From Deinococcus alpinitundrae (GTDB lineage Bacteria; Deinococcota; Deinococci; Deinococcales; Deinococcaceae): a stretch of 64,000 nucleotides of DNA. The notes under the pieces are model-generated. The model worked only from the letters and a program-made list of their open reading frames with translations, was not told the DNA's origin and made no database searches. The translations under genes and the position numbers were made by a program. Positions 18,331-26,635 of the stretch are shown piece by piece. The stretch's first letter is position 1; each line of letters starts with the position of its first letter. The stretch covers positions 1-64,000 of the forward strand of contig NZ_WXZL01000021.1 of the NCBI RefSeq assembly GCF_009982895.1. Direction: 5' to 3'.

Positions 18331-19755
18331 ATGAACCGCAATCTGATGGGTGCCGCCCTAATCCTGAGTCTCAGCCTTGCCGCTTGCAGCGCCACCTTAC
18401 CGCCTACGCCTGCCACTGATGCCTCCAGCGAGCTTGTGACACTCCAGGGCCAAGCGCTTCCAGCGGGGCCAGCCAGCAGCCAGGCCAACCTCAGCCTGAG
18501 CAGCCAGGTCAGCGCGCTAAGCCTGACCGCAGGAACGCCCACCAGTTTTACAGTCAACGTTAAGAGCAACAACGTGACCGGCCCTATCAAGCTGCATCTG
18601 AGCAGCCTGCCCATCAACGTCACCGCACCCGATGTGACCCTCCTGGCAGGCACGAAGAGTGCTGTGCTGACCCTCACCCAGACTGGCAAAAGTCCGGCCC
18701 GCACCACCACCTTACAAGTGCAGGCCAGCGCCAGTACGGTCAGCGCCTCATTGGGTCTGGCGCTGACCGTACTGGCCAGCGATGCAGGAGAGCCAGCCCA
18801 AGCTGCTCCTGACGCCCCAGGAAACACGCCAGGCGGTGACTTCGTTGCGCCCACGACTCTGAAGTTCACGCCCACTGACGGCACAGTGGGCATCAGTCAC
18901 GACGCTTTCAAGACCACAGTGACCTTCAGCGAAGCGATGAACAGGGCCGCGACCCAACAAGCCTTCCAGATGATTGTGCCCAATTTTAACGCCTCCAAGC
19001 AAAGCTTTAACTGGAACGCAGCAGGCACCGTGATGACCATGACCTACAGCGGAGCAGTCCCGTATGGCAGCACGGTGTTCTGGGGCATGAGCAGCACCGC
19101 TGCTGATCTGGCAGGCAACAACCTCATCAACGCCAGCAGCATCGGCGGCACCTTCAGAATCGTTCGGCAAAAAACGGTCAAGCTGCTGAGTGACGCAGGT
19201 AAAGACCTAGACTCCATGTATCTGCCCACAGACCACGCGTTTTCTAGCGTGAATGGATTTGGCGATACAGAAGGGAACATCGGACAGATTGCCCATTCAC
19301 CAACTTACACGGATCGCGCTTTTATTCAGTTTCCTTTGAAGAACCTCTCCGATCTTGGCGTGATGACCAAATTGAATTCGGCCAAACTCGGAATCGTTAC
19401 CATTGCGGCTGACAACCATCCTGAAGATTTGGGAGGGGTGATGTTGGATCAACTTTCCACGCCGCTTTACTGGCAGGAGAGTAGTTTGTGGTTCGCCCCC
19501 ATTATTAACGCGAGTCAGATTAACCATATATTGCCTGACGCTCTCCATCCAGGTGTCCACGAATTTGACATCACGGCAGCATTTGCGAGCAATATTAAGA
19601 ACCCAGCTCAGTTTTATGGCCTGTCTCAGTGGCGCATTAAGATGGAACATGACGAAACCAGTCAGTCTATGTCAAAGGTTCTGAGGTTGGGTTTAGGCGG
19701 CAATGCAGACCTCAACAAGCGCCCTTATATTCAAGTGACTTACGAATACCCTTAA
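18331..19755 (+). CDS. Ig-like surface lipoprotein 1
   Basis: 474 aa, ATG preceded by AAAGGAG. Lipoprotein signal peptide with LSLAAC (lipid-carrying Cys near 20). Then an Ig-like stretch (residues 50-150), a Big_5-like domain (FTPTDGTVGISHDAFKTTVTFSEAMN, DLAGNNL) and a C-terminal DNRLRE-like beta domain (DRAFIQFPLKNL, KLNSAKLGI, RPYIQVTYEYP). The last third is clearly more AT-rich than the first part. Paralog of 22063-24717. Probably anchored outside the cell membrane; binding partner unknown. Confidence 0.7.
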   Translation: MNRNLMGAALILSLSLAACSATLPPTPATDASSELVTLQGQALPAGPASSQANLSLSSQVSALSLTAGTPTSFTVNVKSNNVTGPIKLHLSSLPINVTAPDVTLLAGTKSAVLTLTQTGKSPARTTTLQVQASASTVSASLGLALTVLASDAGEPAQAAPDAPGNTPGGDFVAPTTLKFTPTDGTVGISHDAFKTTVTFSEAMNRAATQQAFQMIVPNFNASKQSFNWNAAGTVMTMTYSGAVPYGSTVFWGMSSTAADLAGNNLINASSIGGTFRIVRQKTVKLLSDAGKDLDSMYLPTDHAFSSVNGFGDTEGNIGQIAHSPTYTDRAFIQFPLKNLSDLGVMTKLNSAKLGIVTIAADNHPEDLGGVMLDQLSTPLYWQESSLWFAPIINASQINHILPDALHPGVHEFDITAAFASNIKNPAQFYGLSQWRIKMEHDETSQSMSKVLRLGLGGNADLNKRPYIQVTYEYP

Positions 19756-19765
19756 TTCTATAAAA

Positions 19766-19811
19766 GTGACTGCTCAGCACATGAACGAGGCTTAATGTGC
19801 TGAGCAGTCAC
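19766..19811. terminator. 17-bp hairpin at IS66 left end
   Basis: GTGACTGCTCAGCACAT and ATGTGCTGAGCAGTCAC pair around a 12-nt loop. The outer arm is the IS terminal repeat; the inner arm holds the passenger gene stop codon. Could stop transcription into or out of the element. Confidence 0.65.
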
Positions 19812-20107
19812 CAAATATCATCTTCATATCCATTATTTTTTAGAATTATCTGCATTCTCGCCTTCTCTTTCAGAGATATTCCATTTTTCGATACAACTGT
19901 ATATACACGGTTTAGACACATAGCATAATCTTCACCAGTAGCGTAGCTTAACGATTCTGCCAAATTCCTATCAGACATTTCGTCGTAAAGTATAGAAATA
20001 ATTGTATCAAATTCCATACTTGTAATATTATTAATTCCTATTCTTTTAAGCAAATCTACAATATTTGATATGTAGCTTGGAGGGTTAGAGCTGTGATTGT
20101 TTGACAT
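19808..20107 (-). CDS. AT-rich passenger gene of IS66 element
   Basis: 99 aa from ATG 20107 (MSNNHSSNPPSYISNIVDLL), chosen because AGGAAG lies 8 nt upstream; an in-frame ATG at 20176 lacks a site. Charged, helical, with no domain I recognise; ends NNGYEDDIW. Codons use A/T at third positions, quite unlike the neighbours, which indicates origin in an AT-rich host. It lies between the transposase 3' end and the left terminal repeat. Function unknown. Confidence 0.6.
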   Translation of the reverse strand: MSNNHSSNPPSYISNIVDLLKRIGINNITSMEFDTIISILYDEMSDRNLAESLSYATGEDYAMCLNRVYTVVSKNGISLKEKARMQIILKNNGYEDDIW

Positions 20108-20194
20108 ATGCTTATCTTCCTGTGTCTGCTCAGCATGTTGACGCGTTGATTTTGATGCATTACAGTCATTCGACACAGTACAACCCCCTAAATG

Positions 20195-21538
20195 CTAGAA
20201 GGCGGGCATCAGAACGTCGCCAGCGAAGATGCTGACTAGGCCGTCCCATACCGATAGGCCCTGCTTCTGCAACGTCGCCACGTAGCTCCGGATCCGGCAG
20301 AACACCGCCCCACCCTGCTTCGAACGAAAGCCGCCCGAGATCTTGCGCTTGGCACACATCATCCGAATCCCCTGCTCGGCCAGGTTATTGTCGAACGGCA
20401 TCCCCTCGTCATCCAGAAACCGCAGCATCTCCCGTTTGTACCGTTGACAGCGCAGCGCTACATTCCGCGCTCGGTTCTGCTTCACCCGACCTCGCTGCCC
20501 CTCCACCCGTTCCATCGCTGGGTTGGAGACCAACCCAGCCGTGACCAGCGCATCAAAGCGGGCCTTGAACGCGACGATGCTGTCAGCCGTCAGGATCTTG
20601 GTCTTGCGCTGGTGGTACACGAGTTGCAGCGCTTCGCGCAGCTCGCCCGCCCACCGCTGCTGGAAGTATTCGCTGAGTCCCCGCAGCTCGCGGAGCAGAT
20701 GGGCGTTGCACAGCGCGTGATCCATCGGCAGTGCCAAGTACGTGCGCCACGCATCGTGCATCAACAGCCCCCGGTAATCAGGCAGCACACCCATGGCCAC
20801 CAGCGCATCATGTCCACGGCTTTGATGATGCCCGTAGAGCGTGTACGACGCGCAGGTCACGATGTGCAGCCAGTGCAACTTGCCATTCACCTTGCTGCCC
20901 GTCTCATCGGCGTACAGCACCGGTTCAGCCCGCAAGGCATCCTTGAGCTGCGCCTCGAAGGCTTCGAGGCGCTCAGCCGCCAGGTTGAGATTTAGCACTA
21001 CGGTGCCTTCACACGGGGCACTGCCGTACAACGTGCGGATGAGTTCTGCGGTGCGGGCCAGCGGGATGAAGTGCACGGTGTTCAACACGGTCGTCAACGC
21101 ATGAACTCGAGGACCGTACTGCACCTGGCCCGGTACTGTAGTCGGAAAGACCGCCTGCTGACGAGCCGTGCAGCACGGGGAAATCTTGACCTCCGCCTGG
21201 TATTCCGTGACGTGCAGCCGTGCCTCTGGCAGGTCAAAGACCTGCCGAGCCAGTCGGTCCTGCACCGGCACTGCGTCCCACGCCTGACCACATCTACAGT
21301 GCCCAGTGACTGGGAGAACGATGACGTCATCCGGCTGCGTGCTCATTTCCAGCGTCTTCCCGATGTGACCCAGTTGAGCGCCCGAAGACCGGTCGGTCTT
21401 CATGCGCTCGCTTTGCGGCTTCCACGGTTTGTCGGTGCTTGGCGGGGCGCTTGAGGTCGTGCTGTCGGCCTGCAATTGTGCCTTCAAGTCCTGGACCTTG
21501 GCCATCAAGCGGTCACGCTCAGCCCTCACGTTCTGCAA
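20195..21538 (-). CDS. IS66-family transposase (TnpC type)
   Basis: 447 aa from a TTG at 21538; the frame stays open upstream through EPSACPHCQILTAEL, a typical IS66 N-terminus, so the true start may be a rare codon further up. Coiled coil (RAERDRLMAKVQDLKAQL), zinc-type cluster (CRCGQAW, CCTARQ), DDE core with YADETGSKV, LMHDAWRTYL and FDNNLAEQGIRMMCAKRKISGGFRS. Appears intact. Confidence 0.85.
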   Translation of the reverse strand: MQNVRAERDRLMAKVQDLKAQLQADSTTSSAPPSTDKPWKPQSERMKTDRSSGAQLGHIGKTLEMSTQPDDVIVLPVTGHCRCGQAWDAVPVQDRLARQVFDLPEARLHVTEYQAEVKISPCCTARQQAVFPTTVPGQVQYGPRVHALTTVLNTVHFIPLARTAELIRTLYGSAPCEGTVVLNLNLAAERLEAFEAQLKDALRAEPVLYADETGSKVNGKLHWLHIVTCASYTLYGHHQSRGHDALVAMGVLPDYRGLLMHDAWRTYLALPMDHALCNAHLLRELRGLSEYFQQRWAGELREALQLVYHQRKTKILTADSIVAFKARFDALVTAGLVSNPAMERVEGQRGRVKQNRARNVALRCQRYKREMLRFLDDEGMPFDNNLAEQGIRMMCAKRKISGGFRSKQGGAVFCRIRSYVATLQKQGLSVWDGLVSIFAGDVLMPAF

Positions 21539-21660
21539 TTCTGCGGTCAGGATTTGGCAGTGGGGGCAGGCTGAGGGTTCGATAGCGCCTACTCTATCCC
21601 ACTCTTTTCGGCAAGACCCCCCGGTGAGCAGTCACCTATAAAACATACTTTGACGACTCA

Positions 21661-21688
21661 AATTCCTGTGGATCCACAGGAATTTTTT
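21661..21688 (+). terminator. Terminator of lipoprotein 1, displaced by IS66
   Basis: AATTCCTGTGGA pairs perfectly with TCCACAGGAATT, followed by TTTT. Before the IS66 insertion it would have stood about 30 nt after the lipoprotein 1 stop codon. Confidence 0.85.
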
Positions 21689-21744
21689 CGACTCAAAGGG
21701 GAAGCAGAAAGAACACCACGAATGTTGTTGGTCTAAAGTGGCCC

Positions 21745-21840
21745 GCCTCCCAAGCGAGCCGGACTTCTGCCGGAAACGCATCGCTCAACCCCTGCTCCAG
21801 CGTCCACAGCAAGGCCTGGCCCACTGCTTCGAGCAGCAGG
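21745..21840 (-). pseudogene. Globin gene fragment
   Basis: About 90 bases resemble the 3' part of the globin gene at 25292-25741 (shared blocks such as TGCTCCAGCGTCCACAGCA). No open frame remains. It suggests that the lipoprotein-globin segment was duplicated and one globin copy decayed. Confidence 0.55.
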
Positions 21841-21931
21841 GCTCAGGACGTCTTTCAGCAGACGCGCCGGAAACCACTGGAACGGCTGCCTGCTCTTAAG
21901 GCGTCCTGGGCAGATGCACTGCTGGCAGGTC

Positions 21932-22012
21932 GCCGTCACCGTGCTGCGTTACGGCGCAGATCCTCACGGTGACGCAGCGGTGACGCAGCGGTTACGGCCT
22001 GATTTCTAAGCT
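21932..22012 (+). promoter_or_regulatory. Upstream motif pair of lipoprotein 2
   Basis: Same inverted blocks as at 18211-18282, with GGTGACGCAGC occurring one extra time in tandem, followed by the shared TGATTTCTAAGCTC. Similarity to the lipoprotein 1 upstream region runs on to the start codon. Confidence 0.5.
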
Positions 22013-22062
22013 CTGTTCAGCTTCGGGGCCGAGCCCGATTCCCTGCCTGAAAGGAGAACACC

Positions 22063-24717
22063 ATGAACCGTACCCTGATTGGAGCCGCCCTGATCCTGAG
22101 TCTCAGCCTCGCCGCTTGCAGCGCCTCCACCCCGCCGGTGGTTATCCCTGATCCGATCGTCGATCCCGTGCCCCAGGCCGACTTCACCTTCAACCTGACC
22201 CCCGCCATGGTCAGTCTTCAAGCAGCCGGCACGGCAGAGTTGAGCGCCACCCTGCAGCGCAGCGGCGGCTTCACGGGTGCCGTGACTTTGACCCTGCTCA
22301 ATCCGCCTGCGGGCCTCAGTGCGGCAGCCGTGACAGTTCCGGCTGGAGCAACCACCGCTAAGCTCAACCTTCAGGCGAGCAGTGCCAGCGTCCCTGGTGA
22401 AGACACCCTGACGTTTGCCGCCGACGCGGGAAGCCTCCACAAAACCGTGCAGGTCAAGGTGAAGGTGAGCGCCGCTCCCGTGCCAATGGGACAGGCGGCC
22501 CTGATGCTGGTCGCCACGCCAGAGAGCCTTAAACTCAAGGCCGGACAGCCCACCACCTTCGCGGTCAAGGTGACGCGCAGCAACTTCACTGGGCCAGTGA
22601 AGTTGCACCTGAGCAACCTGCCCGCCAACGTCACATCAGCCGACGTGGTGCTCGACGCGGGCCAGGACAGCACCGAGATGACGCTCACTCAGACCGGCAA
22701 GACTCCAGCAGGCAGCACGACCGTGCAGCTTCAGGCCACTTCAGGCACGGTCAAGTCTTCGCTCAACCTGCCGCTGACGGTGGAAAGTGCTGAGAGCCTG
22801 CCCACCGCGCCCACAGTGATCGCTGCCGACGCCCAGGTCTTCCAAGGGGTCGGCTTGAAGCTCAACCTGAAGTTCTCGCACGAGATGAGCGCAGACGCGG
22901 TCAAGGCCATCAGCGTGACGCCGGCGATTGACAGTTTTCAATGCGTGATCAACGGGTCAGCACAGTCGGATGTGCTGTGCAGTGGCGACCCGCAGTTCGA
23001 TACCGCCTACACCCTGACGGTCAGCACTGCCGCCAAGGACAGCGTGGGAACACCGCTGGCTCAGCCGTACACGTTCAACTTCAAGTCGCCGCAGAAAGAC
23101 GCCATCCCCGATCCCTTGCCGCAGAGCCTGACGCTCAGCAGCACCCCAGGAAGTCTGACCGTCAAGGCCGGCTCGCCGGCCTCCCTGACCGTCAAGGTGA
23201 CGCGCAAGAATGTCAGCGGCCCGGTCAAGTTGCACGCCGTGAACCTCCCTGCCAATGTCACGGCACCGGACGTGACCATTCCGGACGGTCAGGACAGTGC
23301 CGCGATGACGCTGACCCAGACGGGCAACAGCCCGGCGGGCACCAGCCCCATTCAGGTGCAGGCCACGAGCGGGAACGTCAGCGCCTCGCTCAATCTCCCC
23401 CTGACGGTGGAGAATCCAGCGCCCGCTGCGCCCATCCCCCAAGTGATTGGGACGCTGCCCAATCCAGCGCAGCAGAAGGTGGACCCCGCCGGTCTGGGCG
23501 TGATGGTCAAGTTCTCGGAGCCAATGCAGGCCAGCGCCGCCCAGGCCATCAGTTTCTTCCCGGTCGTGGCGAACCTGAAGTGCAACGTCGTACATAACGA
23601 GTTCGAAGCCGTGTACTGCACGGGTGACTTTGCCGGGAACACCCTCTACAACGTGACGATGAGCACCGCCGCCAAGACGACATCGGGGGTGGCGCTGGCG
23701 GCACCGTACTATTTCTCGTTCAAGACCGCGCCCTTTGTCATCATCGTGCCGCCGTTCGGCGACCTCGTCCCGCCCAAAGTGACGGGCTTTACGCCGACCA
23801 ATGGTGCGCTGGGCGTGAACCATGCGCCGCTGAGCATCACGGTGAACTTCAACGAGGCGATGGATAAGGCAGCGACGCAGAAGGCCTTTGAACTGGTGGT
23901 GCCGAACGTGACCGACAGCAAGAAGAGCTTTGCTTGGAACGCGGCCGGGACCGTGATGACCATGACGTACAACGAGGTCTTGCCGTACGGCACGACGATC
24001 ATCTGGGGCATGAACAATATCGCCACCGACCTGGCCGGCAACCCCCTGGCGCAGGCCAGCAGTGTCGGCGGCACCTTCCGCCTGATGCGGCAAGATACTA
24101 TGAAACTGTATAGCGAAAAAAACTTGAGTTTTGCCATGAGATATAATGTAGAACAGAAGGAAATTGAGCCAAATGATTCTACCGGTAGCGACTATAGGAT
24201 TGGACGTTTTTCGGAAAATTTTGATGGCAGCGGCGACAGATATTATGAACGTGCCTTCTTTCAGTTCAATATGAGCGTTCTCCCTGATTATACTAAGATC
24301 GCCAAAATTAACTCGGCGGTGCTCAATATCTATACCGTCGAACGCGCCTTTTATAAGGATAATAGCCCTGAGCTTTTGGGAGATCTGGATGCGGTCAATA
24401 TCAGCACTCCATTGATTGGCCAAGGTGTTCAATTATGGAATGCGCCAATCGCCAATTCAGGTCAGACTTTGCGGCATATTTATCAGAGTCCAGGGCCTTC
24501 TATCGGTTACCACTCTCTGGATATTACAGTGCCGTTTACCCATAACTTCAAGAACCCCGGTCTATCAGCTTTTATGTCGCAGTGGCGTATCCAACGAGAA
24601 TTCGACAATTATCTATCAAGCCAGGACTTCAAATTCCGTGTAACGACAATTGGCTCACAAGAAGAGAGCGATATCAACAAGCGCCCATACATCCAAGTCA
24701 CCTACGAACATCCCTGA
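22063..24717 (+). CDS. Multi-domain Ig-like surface lipoprotein 2
   Basis: 884 aa, AAAGGAG before ATG. Lipobox LSLAAC, then an Ig-like region (residues 40-140), two copies of a repeat (ATPESLKLKAGQPTTFAVKVTRSNFTGPVKLH... and STPGSLTVKAGSPASLTVKVTRKN...), each followed by a Big_5-like unit (MSADAVKAISVTP, MQASAAQAISFFP), a third Big_5 domain (FTPTNGALGVNH) and an AT-rich C-terminal DNRLRE-like domain ending RPYIQVTYEHP. A longer version of lipoprotein 1; adhesin-like or scaffold role inferred. Confidence 0.7.
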   Translation: MNRTLIGAALILSLSLAACSASTPPVVIPDPIVDPVPQADFTFNLTPAMVSLQAAGTAELSATLQRSGGFTGAVTLTLLNPPAGLSAAAVTVPAGATTAKLNLQASSASVPGEDTLTFAADAGSLHKTVQVKVKVSAAPVPMGQAALMLVATPESLKLKAGQPTTFAVKVTRSNFTGPVKLHLSNLPANVTSADVVLDAGQDSTEMTLTQTGKTPAGSTTVQLQATSGTVKSSLNLPLTVESAESLPTAPTVIAADAQVFQGVGLKLNLKFSHEMSADAVKAISVTPAIDSFQCVINGSAQSDVLCSGDPQFDTAYTLTVSTAAKDSVGTPLAQPYTFNFKSPQKDAIPDPLPQSLTLSSTPGSLTVKAGSPASLTVKVTRKNVSGPVKLHAVNLPANVTAPDVTIPDGQDSAAMTLTQTGNSPAGTSPIQVQATSGNVSASLNLPLTVENPAPAAPIPQVIGTLPNPAQQKVDPAGLGVMVKFSEPMQASAAQAISFFPVVANLKCNVVHNEFEAVYCTGDFAGNTLYNVTMSTAAKTTSGVALAAPYYFSFKTAPFVIIVPPFGDLVPPKVTGFTPTNGALGVNHAPLSITVNFNEAMDKAATQKAFELVVPNVTDSKKSFAWNAAGTVMTMTYNEVLPYGTTIIWGMNNIATDLAGNPLAQASSVGGTFRLMRQDTMKLYSEKNLSFAMRYNVEQKEIEPNDSTGSDYRIGRFSENFDGSGDRYYERAFFQFNMSVLPDYTKIAKINSAVLNIYTVERAFYKDNSPELLGDLDAVNISTPLIGQGVQLWNAPIANSGQTLRHIYQSPGPSIGYHSLDITVPFTHNFKNPGLSAFMSQWRIQREFDNYLSSQDFKFRVTTIGSQEESDINKRPYIQVTYEHP

Positions 24718-24744
24718 TTCTAAAGTCTGAGCACCTTTTCACGT

Positions 24745-24782
24745 AGAGAACCTTCTTTCATGTTCAAGAAAGAGGGTTCTCT
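24745..24782 (+). terminator. Hairpin after lipoprotein 2
   Basis: AGAGAACC-TTCTTT pairs with AAAGA-GGGTTCTCT just after the stop codon and 29 nt before the next gene. It may attenuate read-through. Confidence 0.6.
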
Positions 24783-24810
24783 CTCATTCCATTTGGATTC
24801 AAGGAGAGTT

Positions 24811-25218
24811 ATGAAGAACGCTGTCAAGGTCTCTGGTCTGCTGGTCTTGCTGCTGGGTGCGTCGAGTGCACGGGCCTGCGCTGTCAATCCACACAAGATG
24901 TTCAACGGGCGTGTGGCCATTCCCAAGCCGCTGGTGCGTGAATGTGGCTACGCCTGGCAGCAGTGGCAAAAACACCCCGGTCAGGGCCGCAAGCTGCTCC
25001 ACTGGGCCGAGATGTGGAGTGCCCCCGCCGCCGACGAACAAGACTTCAGCAGCTTGTTCACGCAACTGGGCTACCACAACACCGACAGGAAAATCGGCAG
25101 CACCGACGCGGTGTTCAAGGGCGTTGAAATCTACTTTGAGGGCAAGAAGCAATCGTTCATGGTCGTGAAACTGTTCTTTGTCGGCGACCGGGTCAACATG
25201 CTGATCGGCGGGAATTGA
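24811..25218 (+). CDS. Small secreted protein
   Basis: 135 aa, start fixed by AAGGAGAG before ATG 24811. Sec signal peptide (MKNAVKVSGLLVLLLGASS, cleavage near ARA-CAV), then a mature part of about 110 aa with AWQQWQKHPGQGRKLLHWAEMW and IYFEGKKQSFMVVKLFFVGDRV. No family recognised. It follows lipoprotein 2 closely and has its own terminator. Confidence 0.65.
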   Translation: MKNAVKVSGLLVLLLGASSARACAVNPHKMFNGRVAIPKPLVRECGYAWQQWQKHPGQGRKLLHWAEMWSAPAADEQDFSSLFTQLGYHNTDRKIGSTDAVFKGVEIYFEGKKQSFMVVKLFFVGDRVNMLIGGN

Positions 25219-25243
25219 TTCCGGCTTCCTCAAGCAACGTCAA

Positions 25244-25273
25244 AGCGGCACACCCAGTTTCGGGTGTGCCGCT
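25244..25273. terminator. Strong hairpin between convergent genes
   Basis: AGCGGCACACCC pairs with GGGTGTGCCGCT around a 6-nt loop, followed by CTTTC. It lies between the secreted protein and the convergent globin gene and can serve both. Confidence 0.85.
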
Positions 25274-25291
25274 CTTTCAGCGCTGCTCAAC

Positions 25292-25741
25292 TCAGATGAG
25301 TGAGCGGCGAACCGGGGATGCTTCAAGTGCAGTCATACGCCGCGCAGCCTGCTGCATTGTCTCGGCCACCAGCCCATACACCGCTTCCCAGGCCAGCCGG
25401 ACTTCCGCCGTGAAGGCGTCGCCCAGGCCTTGCTCCAGCGTCCACAGCAGGGCCGCGCCCACCGTGGCGTAGTGCGCGTCGGTCACGCCGTACCCCGCGT
25501 GGCGCTCACCGAGCCGTTGCAGGGCGGGCATCACCACCTCGGGCCTGTTGAGGTTGGCCACCGCCACCCCCAGCATCATCATCAGCTTGTGGCCCTGCGC
25601 CTGCATATTGCCTCGAAAGAGGGGCTTGAGGCTGGGATCGAGTTCGAACAGCCGGGCGTAAAACAGGTCGCTGGCGATTTCGGCGATCGGCTGCACCTGC
25701 GTGAAGGAGTGCTGCACCAGCTGAACCTGGTGGGCGTTCAT
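25292..25741 (-). CDS. Bacterial globin
   Basis: 149 aa, ATG 25741. Aligns along its length with single-domain bacterial haemoglobin (Vitreoscilla type): LFYARLFELDPSLKPLFRGNMQAQGHKLM, proximal His81 in GERHAGYGVTDAHYATVGAALL, and a C-terminal AWEAVYGLVAETM helix. Expected to bind haem and oxygen or NO. No reductase domain. Its upstream region carries the motif shared with the two lipoprotein genes, suggesting common control. Confidence 0.85.
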   Translation of the reverse strand: MNAHQVQLVQHSFTQVQPIAEIASDLFYARLFELDPSLKPLFRGNMQAQGHKLMMMLGVAVANLNRPEVVMPALQRLGERHAGYGVTDAHYATVGAALLWTLEQGLGDAFTAEVRLAWEAVYGLVAETMQQAARRMTALEASPVRRSLI

Positions 25742-25821
25742 GGCTGCACCTGGGAGACGGGCTGAACGATCTGAGTGGGCTGGGGCAGGGTACGGTGCAT
25801 GGGGTGTTCCTCCTGCACCGA

Positions 25822-25855
25822 GCTTAGAAATTCAGCCGTAACCGCTGCGTCACCG
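25822..25855 (-). promoter_or_regulatory. Upstream motif of globin
   Basis: On the minus strand, CGGTGACGCAGCGGTTACGG then CTGAATTTCTAAGCT, matching the block before both lipoprotein genes, about 80 nt before the globin ATG. Confidence 0.5.
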
Positions 25856-25857
25856 GG

Positions 25858-25990
25858 CCTCCGGAGAACGACTCTGATTCCTTTCTACCGTTCTCCAGAG
25901 ACGGAAGAGGAGAGCGTGAGGCACTTCTTGACCGCGATCTGCACGAGCAGCCGAACGATCTCAGTCATCTCAGGCCCCCGGCACGCGCAC
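25858..25990. other. Intergenic spacer, nothing recognised
   Basis: No ORF, hairpin or repeat of note between the globin upstream motif and the next small gene. Confidence 0.4.
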
Positions 25991-26272
25991 TCACGTTTCT
26001 TCCCAGCCGAGCGGCTCGTGCATCGTGATCTCGACAGAGATCGTGAATGTCTTGGTGCTGGTGCTCTCTAACGTCCGGTAGACCAAGTCGAGGTATTTGT
26101 TGAGTCGGAACAGCGGCGGCGTCATCTGAACATTCAAGAACACCACGTTGGAATCACCCTCTTGGATGACCACGACCCCGACGTCGCGGTCACTGACGAT
26201 GATCTTCTGTTCTTGCAGGGCGAGGATGGCCTGAAGGGTGGCTTCAGGGAGGACCAGGTGCTGTTCGCTCAC
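25991..26272 (-). CDS. Small unknown protein A1
   Basis: 93 aa from GTG 26272 with AAGGAGGAG before it. Paralog of A2 (28654-28926): shared LPEATLQAILALQEQ, IIVSDRD, NVQMTPPLFRLNKYLDLVYRTLESTSTKTF and a WEET/WDEA end. Looks like a compact alpha+beta protein, with no membrane segment. Function unknown. Last gene of the minus-strand small-gene run. Confidence 0.65.
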   Translation of the reverse strand: MSEQHLVLPEATLQAILALQEQKIIVSDRDVGVVVIQEGDSNVVFLNVQMTPPLFRLNKYLDLVYRTLESTSTKTFTISVEITMHEPLGWEET

Positions 26273-26318
26273 GCGTTCTCTCCTCCTTCAGCTCAGCGTT
26301 CTCTGAGTGGCACGACTT

Positions 26319-26350
26319 CAATCATTCTGGACCGCCAGCACCCCGCCCTT
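26319..26350. repeat. Small-gene-cluster repeat, copy 1
   Basis: Minus-strand reading GGTGCTGGCGGTCCAGAATGA. Overlaps the coiled-coil 1 stop codon and lies 50 nt before gene A1. Confidence 0.6.
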
Positions 26351-26525
26351 CCTTCCTATGCTCCCGTCGCCACTTGTGCTCTTCCCAAATGGCTTGGTAC
26401 TCGAAGTCCCAGGAGAGGATCTTCTTCTGCCGGCGCTCAAACTCCTCAGCTTGGTCTCGAAGACGCTCGATCCGAAGCTGGATGATTTCGGCATCCGAGG
26501 GGTTCACCAGTTCACTGTGATCCAT
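26322..26525 (-). CDS. Small coiled-coil protein 1
   Basis: 67 aa from ATG 26525 with AGGAG 9 nt before it. IQLRIERLRDQAEEFERRQKKILSWDFEYQAIWEEHKWRREH is heptad-like and shared with coiled-coil 2 (28079-28258). The tail KEGRGAGGPE is encoded by the cluster repeat, so the C-terminus may have been replaced. Function unknown. Confidence 0.6.
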   Translation of the reverse strand: MDHSELVNPSDAEIIQLRIERLRDQAEEFERRQKKILSWDFEYQAIWEEHKWRREHRKEGRGAGGPE

Positions 26526-26550
26526 TGACGTGCTCTCCTGGTGCTCCTCA

Positions 26551-26584
26551 GTCATTCCAGACCGCTAGTGCCTGCGCTTCACCA
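26551..26584. repeat. Small-gene-cluster repeat, copy 2
   Basis: Minus-strand GAAGCGCAGGCACTAGCGGT then CTGGAATGACTGA, between the GreA-like gene and coiled-coil 1. Confidence 0.6.
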
Positions 26585-26635
26585 CGCCACCGTGCCCGGC
26601 CCTTTCTCCGAATGGAGCGCTGACGGTGAGGTGGG

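Larger units (their letters stand above)
19766..21635. mobile_element. IS66-type element with passenger gene
   Basis: Terminal inverted repeats GTGACTGCTCA (19766-19776) and TGAGCAGTCAC (21625-21635) are flanked by the exact 8-bp duplication CTATAAAA (19758-19765 and 21636-21643), the size expected for IS66. It holds a tnpC-type transposase and a short AT-rich gene, with no tnpA or tnpB (ISBst12-like layout). It has separated lipoprotein 1 from its terminator at 21661. Confidence 0.85.

Noticed and set aside
19766..21643. Passenger gene as a plain host gene beside the IS
   Set aside because: The exact 8-bp duplication and matching inverted ends place it inside the element, and its stop codon lies in the terminal hairpin.
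22957..24432. Long antisense ORF (491 aa) inside lipoprotein 2
   Set aside because: Lies opposite a gene with signal peptide, repeats and a ribosome site; its translation is low-complexity and arises from codon bias.
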